In this document: positions 36,001-45,812 of the stretch, one piece after another | How positions within the stretch are numbered: position 1 is the first letter of the stretch | How the letters are laid out: each line of letters opens with the position of its first letter | Assembly: GCA_023079485.1 (NCBI GenBank) | Contig: CM041085.1 | Span: forward strand, 92,639,115 to 92,703,114 | DNA: 64,000 nt | Direction: 5' to 3' | Origin: Archilochus colubris | Lineage: Eukaryota; Chordata; Aves; Apodiformes; Trochilidae | Position numbers and translations under genes: made by a program | The notes under the pieces: generated by a model | Databases searched by the model: none | What the model was told of the DNA's origin: nothing | The model's input: the letters and a program-made list of their open reading frames with translations, nothing else

Positions 36001-37004
36001 ATTATACACAATATACAAAACAAAGTAGATGAGATTAAAATACTTTGCAATTAAAGATTTTGAGATAAACTTGCAGCTGAAGGAGGTGTAATTGGTCTCT
36101 CTGGAGACTATTCAGTGTGTGATTACTAGCAGTCCACTTTCTCTACTCCTGCTACTTAATGTATCCTGGGGTTATTTTTCATTATATTCCTGAACAAAAT
36201 ACTTCGGTGTAATAAGTCTGAAAACAGATTTGTCTCCACCAGCTATCAAAAGCCAGATGAAAGTATGGCATGGAATAGAAGTTTGAGATTGCTTTTTAAT
36301 AGTTTTATAATGGCCATTGCTAAGCCATACTATTATATAAAAGCCTGGAAGTTATTCTTTTCTTGCCATGTGAAGAGAAGTTAGTCTTTAAGGAAAATAA
36401 TATCCAAGTTATTAGAAAAGTACCAAAGGGTATTTGATGACTGCCTCAGTCTAACTAGATGCAGTTCTTGAGGTAAAAGCTACTATCTGGGATTCAGTAC
36501 TTTGTACAAAAATCAATAGAAGAAAAAAATATATGTAATCTTTTTGTGACCATCCGTGTTTCAAATTGACAAAAAGATTAAGTGTTCGAGTCAGATCATT
36601 TTTTGAGACTCTGGACTCCCTTAAGGGCTTGGAAAGCTTTCACTACAGTTTTTGAAAACCTTTTATCTTATCAAATCCTATTCTGCTATCTCAGTTGCTT
36701 CTTCCTGAAGGTTAGGCTGTTTCCTGTGGCTCTTTTATCTAAGGGACAAACACCTGTATGCATGGCCATTTAAAATGCAAGAAGATTATTCCCATTTGCT
36801 TCATTGTTGCATGACCAAAAGCCTAGAAAACGAGTGGTCTTGTAAATATTAACTACTCCCACCAAGAATCAATCCACCATAACTTACTCAGCAGTAACAA
36901 TATTGAATGATGAAAGGAGGCAGAACAGCAACACACAAAAAGCTGCCATGCAATGAACAAATATACAAAGTGGGGAAAAAGCCAGATCCTGTCTTGGGAA
37001 ATTC
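30044..37004. other. Non-coding intergenic stretch
   Basis: No recognisable complete gene or RNA. The only part with protein-like composition is at 32321-32659, listed separately. Other ORFs up to 144 codons have no recognisable domain and overlap on both strands. Confidence 0.5.
32321..32659 (+). other. Unidentified protein-like ORF
   Basis: The frame is open from just after a stop at 32318-32320 to a stop ending at 32659, with an ATG at 32351. Roughly the first 60 codons after the ATG look protein-like: 'ETAVFYWRELRDELTKSVDI' and 'LSLEQRLAAAVSLICHIAPP' suggest amphipathic helices. The later part turns into ordinary random-looking sequence. I do not recognise the family. It may be an exon or pseudogene fragment, or chance. 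No clear flanking splice sites or poly(A) tail were seen. Confidence 0.2.
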
Positions 37005-37086
37005 CACAGAATCACAGAATGTCAGGGGTTGGAAGGGACCTCTGGAGATCATCTAGTCCAACCTGTCCCACCAGAGCAGGTATTTG
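37005..37086 (-). mobile_element. Short CR1 LINE 3' end (antisense)
   Basis: CACAGAATCACAGAATGTCA is followed by 'GGTTGGAAGGGACCTCTGGA' and 'TCATCTAGTCCAACC', the reversed terminal part of CR1. Only the last 80 or so bases of the element were inserted or remain. Confidence 0.9.
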
Positions 37087-38129
37087 TGATGTCTCCAGCT
37101 TTGCAGATATAATACTGTGGCAGTTCAGTACCTGAGCAGGAATGCATGGGAGCACAGAAGAGCTGGGGACTCATGGGGAATCATAGTAGGTATTTACATA
37201 CCTAGCAGACGTCTGCTTTCTCTGGCAGGGAGAATTCACTGCAGGAGGACACATCAAACTTCACCCAGGATGGGAAAAGTGTGTAGCTCTAGGCTGCTGC
37301 TGAGCAGGGGAAGATAACTCCAAGGGGGACCATGGAGCCCAGGGTACCCATTGTGGCCCACCCAAGGCAGGAGAGCAGCACAGGACCACGGCCACTCTCT
37401 CCCTCAGAGGCCTGGGGTGTACTTGGCACATCAGCTCACTGGCTCTGCTTTTATTCCTGGTCTAGAAAACACTTGGGGCTGAAAATTGCAGCTAAAACCA
37501 AGGTAAGAACTGCTGCTGATGCATCTTACTTGGTAATTCAGCTTTTTTTTTTTTTCCCCACTATAGATCTGTAGTTCAGTATTAGTTGCTAAACTCTGTA
37601 TAAAATAAATATGCTGCAGTTTGTGCATGGCAAGAAAGACATGGCAGGTGTTAAAGAGGAAAAAAATATTTCTTATTCTGCTTTTCAGACAACTTTTGAT
37701 TGCTCCAATTAATACTCAACTAATATTTGGAGGCTTGTGAGTTGTTTTCAGGATAATTTGATCATGAAGTTAGGATTTTTTGGTGAATCTTCTTTCAGTG
37801 CAAAAGAAGTGCACAGACTCCTGCCTGGGATGGGAATCCAAGTAACCAAGGAATTCAGTCACTTTGTTAAGCAGCACAAATGTCCAAATTCAGTTCTTTG
37901 TAAATCTTAGCCATGAATAGTCTTTGGGAGACTTTTCACACAGCTCCTGTTTCAGGTCTTGCCTCTATTGCTTTTCCTATCTTATACCAAAATGGAATTT
38001 TCTGCTTCTGATATTCATGATTAAACAAATGTCACATTAAAGACTTGGCATGCACAGATGATGAGAAAGTAATCAGTCTTCTGCTCTGAGCACCTGGAGT
38101 TGTATTATATTACACAGTTGTTACATACT
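37087..38129. other. Non-coding intergenic stretch
   Basis: No gene recognised. A T run lies near 37543-37555. Confidence 0.5.
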
Positions 38130-38403
38130 AAGGTGATTCTGCCCCTCTCCTCTCTTGTGTGATCCTGGATTACTGCCTTCAGCTCTGGGGCCCCCAGCTT
38201 AAGAAGGACATGGATGGGTTCCACTGAGTCCAGTGGATCACAAAGATGATCAGAAGGCTGGAGCACCTCTCCTGGGAGGACAGGTTGAGAGAGTTGGAGT
38301 TGTTCAGCCTGGAGAAGAGAAGGCTTCGGGGAGTTCTTATAGAAGCCTTCCAGTACCTGAAGGGGCCTACAGGAAAGCTGGAGAGGGACTTTTACAAGGG
38401 CAC
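38130..38403 (+). mobile_element. CR1 LINE ORF2 C-terminal fragment (sense)
   Basis: It runs from 'AGGTGATTCTGCCCCTCTCC' through 'CAGCTCTGGGGCCCCCAGCT' and 'GGAGTTGTTCAGCCTGGAGA' to 'CTGGAGAGGGACTTTTACAA'. The plus-strand peptide at 38246-38437 contains '[20 protein letters not shown]'. This part of CR1 normally lies downstream of the reverse-transcriptase segment that follows at 38578, so the two are separate insertions. Confidence 0.92.
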
Positions 38404-38502
38404 TTTGACAAAAAACACATTTAACTTTGTAAACTGAAATGCACAACTCATCCTTACTGAAGTAAGTAAAAATCTCCAGCCCTCGAAACCAATTGTATGA
38501 AT

Positions 38503-38552
38503 CCCACAAAACCCAAACAAACAAAACCCAAACAAACCCAAACTATAAATGC
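38503..38552 (+). repeat. AAACCC/CAAA simple repeat
   Basis: Imperfect CAAAACCCAAACAAA units lie between two CR1 fragments. No coding potential. Confidence 0.7.
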
Positions 38553-38577
38553 ACTACTTGAACTTATGACAGAACTT

Positions 38578-40093
38578 AATCAATGGGACCTGATGGGATT
38601 CACCCATGGCTCCTGAAAGACCAGGCAGATGAAGTTGCAAAGCCACTGTCCATCATACTTGAAAAGATATGGCAGTCTAGTGAAGTTCCCACTGACTGGA
38701 AAAGGGGAAACATAACCTCCATTTGAAAAAATGGAATGAAAGAAGATCCAGGGAACTACAGGCCAGTCAGTCTCACCTCTGTGCCTGGTAGAATCACGGA
38801 GCAGATCCTCCTGAAGGCTCTGCTAAGGCAAGCAGATAACAAAGGGATGACTGGTGACAGCCAGCACGGCTTCACTAAGGACAGGTCCTGCCTGACTAAC
38901 TTGGTGGCCTTTTACAGTGGAGTCACAGCCTCAGTGGACAAAGGCAAAGCAACAGATGTTCATCTATCTGGACCTGTGCAAAGCATTCAACACTGTCCCA
39001 TGCAGCATTCTGGTCTCTAAACTGGAATGATAAGGATTCAATGGATGGACCACTAATTGGATAAGGAACTGTCTGGATAGTTTCACCCAAAGATTTGTGA
39101 TCAGTGGCTCAGTGTCCAAATGGAGACACATGATAAGCGGTGTTCCTCGAGGGTCAGTACTCAGACCAGTGCTGTTTAACATCTTTGTTGGTGACATGGA
39201 CAGTGGAATTGAATGCAAGTTTACTGATGACACCAAACTCTGTGGTGAAGTCAACACACTGGAGGGAAGGGATGCCATCCAGTGGGACCTTGACAGGCTT
39301 GAGAAGTGGAGTTGTGCAAAATGCATGAAGTTCAACAAGGCTAAGGACAAGGTTCTGCACCCGGTTTGAGGCAATCCAATGCACAGATACAGGCTGGGAA
39401 GAGAAAGGATTGCAGACAGCCCTGGGGAGAAGGACATGGGGGATGGGGATGGGAGGGTGAACCAGAAACTCAACATGAGCAGTCAATGTGTGCCTGCAGC
39501 TCAGAGAGCCAACTGGGTCCTGGGCTGCATCCAAAGAAGCTCAGACAGCTGAGGGAGGTGATTCTCCCCCTCTACTCTGCTCTTGTGATATCTCGCCTGA
39601 AGCACTGTGTCTAGTTCTGGAGACCCCAACATAAGAAGGACATAGAGCTCCTCGAACATGTCCAGAGGAGAGCTACTAAAATGACCAGAGGGCTGGAGCA
39701 CCTCTCCTAAGAAGACAGGATAAAAAAGTGGGGTTGTTCAGCCTGGAGAAGAGGAGGCTCCAAGGTGACCTTATAGCAACCTTCCAATATCTGAAGGCAG
39801 CCTACATGGAATCTGGGGTAGGGCTTTTTATGTGGGTATGTAGTGAGAGGACAAGAGGAAATGGTTTCAAACTTGAAGAGGGGAGATTTAGGGGAAAGAT
39901 CCTTTCCTGTGAGGGTGGTGAGACACTGGAACAGGCTGTCCAAGGAGGCTGTGGCTGCCCCCTCCCTGGAAGTGTTCAAGGACATGTTGGATGGGGCCTT
40001 AATTAACCTGACTGAGCGGGAGGTGTCCCTGTCCATGCAGGGATGTTGGAACTAGATGATCTTTAAGGTTTCTTCCAACCCTAGACATTCTAT
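38578..40093 (+). mobile_element. Largest CR1 LINE copy, decayed reverse transcriptase and 3' end (sense)
   Basis: About 1.5 kb in sense direction. Peptides in different frames retain CR1 reverse-transcriptase blocks: '[20 protein letters not shown]' and '[20 protein letters not shown]' (38736-39020), 'FNIFVGDMDSGIECKFTDDT' (39097-39369, where the catalytic aspartate pair is still visible as TDD) and '[20 protein letters not shown]' (39728-40006). It ends at 'GGTTTCTTCCAACCCTAGAC' and TTCTAT. Frameshifts and stops split ORF2. The endonuclease and ORF1 are absent, so it is dead and 5'-truncated. Confidence 0.96.
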
Positions 40094-41385
40094 TAACTTG
40101 GAAAAGAATCACCATTATAAATTTGACTGGAATAAGACTTTGTTAGTCATCCTCTCACTGCAGAGCAGGAAGACCTTAACTTGAAGACCTTAGAAGATCT
40201 TTCTCTTTAATCTTTCCAGTATCATGATTCCCCTCTCCCCTCAGACAGATTATTTAATCCAAGTTGCTAGTCAGCAAGGTTTTTTACATCAAGAAATAAC
40301 TGCCTGAGCACACATCTCTCCAGAGCCTCAGAAAATGCCTGGAGGCCTCCTCATTCAAAAGGTAGCAGTTATTGCATCTGCTGGTTACCTGAGTCAATGA
40401 TGCTGCCCACAGGTGCACATTATAAATTATAGACCTGGAAACATAAAAATTTGATGCAAAGTAAGACAGGTTTTTTTCTACCAAACATACCACTGCAAAA
40501 CTTTGAAAATGGATTGTTCCATCTGAAGTCTTTCCACTTTATTCTGAGAATATCACAATATTCAGCGATGTCAGCTCAACAATCATCTTGAACAATGCCG
40601 CTTTAAACAGTTTTGTAGATGATTCATGAAGAAAAACAAATCTTTCTTTATTCCTTGTAATAACAGCCTCATCACAAGACATCTCCTTTTTACTTATTAC
40701 TTCTGATGACAGCTGGTAGAAGAAAGGATTCTGTAGGAGTGGTCTCACCCATGAGTCTACATGTCTTTCATCTCTCCCAGCAGGTATATTCTCCAAGTGC
40801 CAAATGACTCTATTTAGATTTAGATTTATTTGAATAGCTTTGCAGGTACCCAAAAAACAAAATTAGTTATCCTCTGAGGAGGAAGGCAGGAACATGTGAA
40901 CATTAAGGACATCTCCTCACTGTTGCAGGTGCCATGTCATATGTTCTCCTCCCACCAACAGATTGTCCCCAACTTAAAAGAACATGTGTCTTTTCCCTTC
41001 ACTATTTCAGCTGTAAAGCATTTCCAGATCCCTACTGATATTCATCTAAATTCTAACTGCTGATGGCTTTCTAATGATTTTCAAGGTAAGGATCAGGAAG
41101 ATCTCCTATGACTGTGCAGACATTTCTGGGTGTTGTTGTGCTGCATCTACAACACTATTGTACACAAGTAGGTGAGTCTCAACTGGAAGCTTTTTTTCCA
41201 TCTCTGTAAAAAATAAATTATTTTTACAACTTGATACAGACAACTGGCGTTCCCTTTCACACAAGGCAAGGCTTCTCCATTAAGTTTCAGTTCTAAAACT
41301 GAGCAGGAAGAGAACAAATAAGAAGAGCGGGTATTTTTTTTAACTGGACATAGAGAACAGTTCTAATTGGTTCAACTAAACACAT
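40094..41385. other. Non-coding intergenic stretch
   Basis: No gene, RNA or repeat recognised. Confidence 0.5.
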
Positions 41386-41507
41386 AGTTTAAAAAAACAA
41401 CCAAATCAACAAACAAAAACAAAACCAGCAAAACAAAAAAACATCCCAAAACCCAAACACAAAACAAACAAACAAACAAAACACCAAGCCAACCAAACAA
41501 AAAAATA
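41386..41507 (+). repeat. A-rich (CAAA)n-type simple repeat
   Basis: Imperfect CAAA, AACC and CAAAACA units over about 120 bases, with a regular CAAA core near 41463-41481. It lies just before a CR1 fragment. Confidence 0.88.
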
Positions 41508-41575
41508 GATTGAAAAGTCACACTCCCTGGTCACATTTCCCAAATAAATTTGTTCTATGTGTTCTATTTGTTCTG

Positions 41576-41824
41576 AAGTTGTGCCGGGGGAGGTTTAGGT
41601 TGGACATTAGAAAGAATTTCTTTACCAAGAGGGTGATCAGGCATTGGAATGGGCTGCCTCAGGAAGTAGTGGATTCTCCATCCCTGGAGATATTTAAAAA
41701 GAGACTGGATGTGGCACTCCGTGCCATGGTCTGGTAACTGCAGTGGTAGTGGATCAAGGGTTGGACTTAATGATCTCTGAGGTCCCTTCCAACCCAGCCA
41801 ATTCTCTGATTCCATGATTCTATG
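41576..41824 (+). mobile_element. CR1 LINE 3' fragment (sense), low divergence
   Basis: 'GGAGGTTTAGGTTGGACATT', 'CTCCATCCCTGGAGATATTT' and the repeated GATTCCATGATTCTATGA end mark a sense CR1 3' terminus. The peptide at 41510-41737 includes '[20 protein letters not shown]', nearly the same as the antisense copy at 29602-30043. Confidence 0.94.
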
Positions 41825-41940
41825 AACAGTGGATACTGCTTCAGGAATGGGGAAGAGTCCTCACCTGGGACTGAAAAGCAGCTACTCAGGAGATGAGGAA
41901 ATAATAAAGTGGCCTAGTTATGAAGCAGGTCTTGTTGGAG

Positions 41941-42563
41941 TAAAAGGCCAGCAGCATCCTGGCTTGCATCAGGACCAGCGTGGCCAGCAGGACTAAGGAG
42001 GTGATTGCCCTGCCTGTATTCTGCACCACTGAGACTGCACCTTGAGTATTGTGTTCAGTTTTGGGCCTCTCACTACAAGAAAGACATTGAGGTTCTGGAG
42101 AGAGTCCAGAGAAGGGCAATGAAGGTAATGAAGGTGGTGAAGATTTTAGAGGACGAGCCTTATGAAAAGAGGTTGAGGAAACTGGAGTTGTTTAGCCTGG
42201 AGAAAAGGAGGCTGAGGGGAGACCTTATCACTCCCTACAACTACCTGAAAGGAGGTTGCAGCGAGATAGGTGTCTGTCTTTTCTCCCAAGTAAGAAGCAA
42301 TAGGACAAGAAGAAATGGCCTCAAGTTGTGCCCAGGGAGGCTTAGATTGGATATTAGGAAAAATTTCTCCATTGAAAGTGCTGTCAGGCACTGGAACAGG
42401 CTGGCTAGGAAAGTGGTGGAGTCACCATCCCTGGAGGCATGTAAAAGATGTGTGGTTGTGTTGCTTAGGGACATGATTTAGTGGTGGACTTGGCAGTGAG
42501 TTAGGTTAACAGTTGGACTTGGTGATCTTAAAGATCTTTTAGAATTCAAATGATTCTATGATT
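41941..42563 (+). mobile_element. CR1 LINE ORF2 C-terminus and 3' UTR (sense)
   Basis: It runs from 'CAGCATCCTGGCTTGCATCA' to 'GATTCTATGATTTTT'. A 158-codon frame at 42005-42481 keeps the whole C-terminal part: '[20 protein letters not shown]', '[20 protein letters not shown]' and '[20 protein letters not shown]'. It belongs to a different subfamily from the preceding copy, with its own 3' UTR reading 'GGCAGTGAGTTAGGTTAACA'. Confidence 0.94.
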
Positions 42564-45059
42564 TTTAAAGGGGCAATTTAGGCTGTCTGCTCTTACAAAG
42601 GATGATTCATGTTGCAAAATTTAGGCCAAGGATGTTTTTCAGAAGATATTTTTTTTGCCACAAAATGCTTTTCTAGCAAACTTTTTTTTTTTCCAAGTTG
42701 AATCCACAAGTTTTTCTTTTGAACTGCCTAAAGTGTCAAGGCCTGGAGCTGGGGATATTGGTACAGAGCAAAACTAGAAGCATCATCCAAAGTACTGCCT
42801 ATATGGTTAGAACTTTTCAAATTAAGTGTACTGGGAGTAATTCTACGTTATATTAAGTGTACTGGAAATAATTATACAACATTATGCATGAAGGCAGATA
42901 TTAGACAACGGTGATTTGTCTTGAAGCCATATTTTACATGATGCGCAAAGGAACACTTCTGGATGTGATGCTGTCAGCCTTAGAATGGATTACACTCCTC
43001 TGTGCCACAGTTCCCTGCAAAGCAAACTACAGATAGCACTGCTCTGCCAGAACACACACATTAAAACTGCAAAAAGCTCCTGCTGAAGACAGTAAACACC
43101 TCACAAACAGACTTGTCATGCTGCTACACTAAAGATTACAACGTGAGAAAAGAGAGTTTACATTTTTTATCAGTTTTACTGGTGCAGAAGGAAAATATCT
43201 TGGATTTCTGTTATAAACAATGTACTAGCTCTACAGCTGATAAGGCTAAGCATGTAAGACTGAAAATAGAGCAGATAAAGTCACTGAAATAACACAAATA
43301 ACACAAAAATGAGCTGAGTTTAAACCTGGAGAAATACACTGAAAATGTGCTTCTGAGTTTCAGTTCAAAGGGCAGCATTAGCCATCAGCTGAAGAGTACA
43401 GACTATGTAATAGCAGGCTACATTATAATAAAACTGATCTTAGTTTAGAAATTCTCTGTATGCTGCTGGAAATACTTAATCAGTTATACACAGCAGCACA
43501 CTCAAAGCAGCTGGGATCACACCAAATACCCAGATCTTTCATAAACTTTTCTCAGCAATGAAGTGCTCTCACTATCAGCCAAGTGAACTGGCAGCATGAA
43601 TCCTAAACAAAGTAGACAAGTTTGCCCAGATTCATGTGACAACAATGACAAGTTTGCTCTGATGTAAGCTCTAAAACCAACCTTGACTGCCCGAGAGAAG
43701 GAAAGGGGCGAACACAGCTGGCAGAAAGGCCATTACGTGTTACTTGGCCACATTTGCCACTGTTGGGGCTCCTCAGGTGCTCCAGCTCAAACTTAAAGCT
43801 GTGAAAAACCCAACAGTCAGTGACAGAATGGTGGTACCAATGCTCAATCTTCATCTTTTGGTGCAACCGTCCTCAAGTACGTAGGGTGAAGGCTGAAATA
43901 AAGTACAACTTCACTTTCCCATGAAGGATATGCCTCATGAGATGCCTGGTGCCCAGTGTGAGATCTTTTATGTCCTAAGTTTTAAAAAATGAGAAAGATG
44001 GTAGGATATTTCTAACTAAAAGATTGGTTTGTTCTCCCTCAAGGTAACCCAACAGGCCTTCTCCACATCTACAAGGACTGCTTTCAAACAGATCAGCAAC
44101 TACAATTTCAGACAAAAAAGTTTTTAAAAAGCCATAGGCTTCTAAAAGCATAATGTTATAAATTAAATGTTTGTAAGTTTAAGGGTCACTGCTTGTTCTT
44201 GTTCTGTGAATGCTGCCCTGTGCATACAAACTTAGATTATTAAAAAAATAACCAAGATATAAAACATTTTACTTTTGAGTGGTTTAGTTTAATATTTTAT
44301 ATTTTCCACTAATGCATTTTAGATTTATTATTCTAATGTCTTGGGAACTTGTCCTATCCTTCAGATACCTCATATCCTGGAAGACAGACAATTAGTCAGT
44401 TCTTGTCGGTACAGTCATTCAGTTAATGAAATACCTAATAATACAGCTCATCCATTAGTGGGCTATACCACAACTTAAATATACTACTAATTCTCCATCC
44501 CTTAGCTATGCAATCCTACTGCATACCAGCTGTGCTGGTTTTTGAGGCCTACAAAGCAAAAGACCTCTGTGAATATAACAAAAACCAGGGTCCAGGCATG
44601 ACGAATTTCAGCTTCTCAGAGGTGAGAGCCTTTCTCTTCATGTTAACTTTCAGTTTCTTGTTTTCATTCCTCTTTTAGAAAACACTTCACAGGTAGCACT
44701 GATGAGCTCTCCTTCCATGTGGTGTCAAATATGAGATACACACCATAACATGTCCCTGCTTCCTCTTTCCTGAGGTGAATGCCGTTCCCGTTCCCTCCAG
44801 GGCAGCTCACAGGTAACTCATTTCTGTAACATCTTCCTTAGCTGGGCCTTTAGCCACAGCAGAACACGGGCTCTGCAGCCTGAGCAGACATGTTGTGGGG
44901 AGATGAGGTGTTTTGTTCCGGAGTCTCACTCCACCCACTTAGAGCACCTCAATTTTTTGGAGATGTGTGTTCTGATCTGTAGTGAATACACAACAGCTTT
45001 CAGTCTACTGTCTACGTTTTAGGACTTTTTAGTTAGGACCTTTAAGTAGTCACTTTGAG
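42564..45059. other. Non-coding intergenic stretch upstream of GCLC
   Basis: No gene recognised. An imperfect tandem duplication of a 31-base unit lies at 42821-42886 and T runs near 42683. The distal GCLC promoter lies in the right part. An AP-1 site TGAGTCA lies at 45056-45062, at the edge of the CpG island. Confidence 0.5.
42821..42886 (+). repeat. Two-copy tandem duplication, 31-base period
   Basis: ATTAAGTGTACTGG followed by an A/T-rich tail occurs at 42821 and again at 42852 with a few changes. Confidence 0.75.
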
Positions 45060-45501
45060 TCACACCTTTGGCGCACAAGGCTCCCTTTCCCCCAGAAGCA
45101 GACGCCAGGCCCGCCCGCACCAGAGAGTGGGACGCCCGGAGACTCTTCCTGCCCGGTCCAACTGCTCTGTTACGGCATCCCGGGGAAGACATTGTCCCGC
45201 CGCCATTCCAGCAGCCCTCCCACGGGAGAGGGACGCCTCCTGCCCGATGTTCGGAGGGTGCTCCGGGAAAGTAACGGGGCAGCGGCGCCGCCACACACAC
45301 ACACGGGCGCTGGAAGAGCCGCGGCTTCGCCGGCGTTCGCTTTTCCCGAGGCGCTTCCTGCGCAGCCACCTCCCGGGGAGCCGAGGGGTGGGTGAGTGGT
45401 TGCCTCCCTAGTCCACCCCGCCACCAGGCAGCGCCTCAGCACTCCACGGCCAGGGGAGTGGAGCGGTGGGGAGCCGTGGGCGGGGCCTGCCGGCGGAAAG
45501 T

Positions 45502-45511
45502 GCTGAGTCAC
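45502..45511 (-). promoter_or_regulatory. GCLC: Antioxidant response element overlapping AP-1 site
   Basis: GCTGAGTCAC reads GTGACTCAGC on the minus strand, an exact RTGACNNNGC, extended to TGACTCAGCA. The palindromic AP-1 site TGAGTCA (45504-45510) lies inside it. It is about 150 bases before the GCLC ATG. NRF2-small MAF and AP-1 regulation of GCLC is well known in mammals. Use of this particular site is inference. Confidence 0.6.
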
Positions 45512-45512
45512 G

Positions 45513-45537
45513 GCGTGACGCGCCGCCACCGTCACGC
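45513..45537. promoter_or_regulatory. GCLC: CRE-like inverted repeat in GCLC promoter
   Basis: GCGTGACG (45513-45520) and its exact reverse complement CGTCACGC (45530-45537) flank nine GC-rich bases. Each arm holds a TGACG half-site of the ATF/CREB type. The pair begins one base after the ARE. Confidence 0.5.
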
Positions 45538-45662
45538 GTGGCGCCGGGCTCGGCTCCCGCCGCCGCCGCTGCCGCGGCGCAGAGCGCACCCCGCGCCGCG
45601 CAGGCTCCGCTCGCCTCCGCTGCTTTCTCGGTGCCGCAGGTCCGCTCCCGCCGCCGGCCGGC

Positions 45663-45812
45663 ATGGGGCTGCTGTCGCAGGGCTCGCCGCTGAGCTGGGA
45701 GGAGACGCGGCGGTACGCGGAGCACGTGCGGAAGCACGGCATCCTCCAGTTCCTCCACATCTACCGCGCCCTGCGCGACCGCCACAAGGACGTCCTTAAG
45801 TGGGGCGACGAG
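45663..45812 (+). CDS. GCLC: GCLC exon 1 (residues 1-50)
   Basis: ATG in a good Kozak context (GCCGGCATGG), then 50 whole codons to WGDE and the donor GAG|GTGAGA. The exon is GC-rich and lies wholly within the CpG island. The frame stays open past the donor to 46046, but that extension is intronic. Confidence 0.96.

Noticed and set aside
38736..39369. Active reverse transcriptase
   Set aside because: The catalytic blocks are recognisable, but they fall in separate frames with stops, and the endonuclease and ORF1 are missing.
42005..42481. 158-codon ORF as a host gene
   Set aside because: It is the C-terminal part of CR1 ORF2, with the same peptide blocks as the other CR1 copies in the window.
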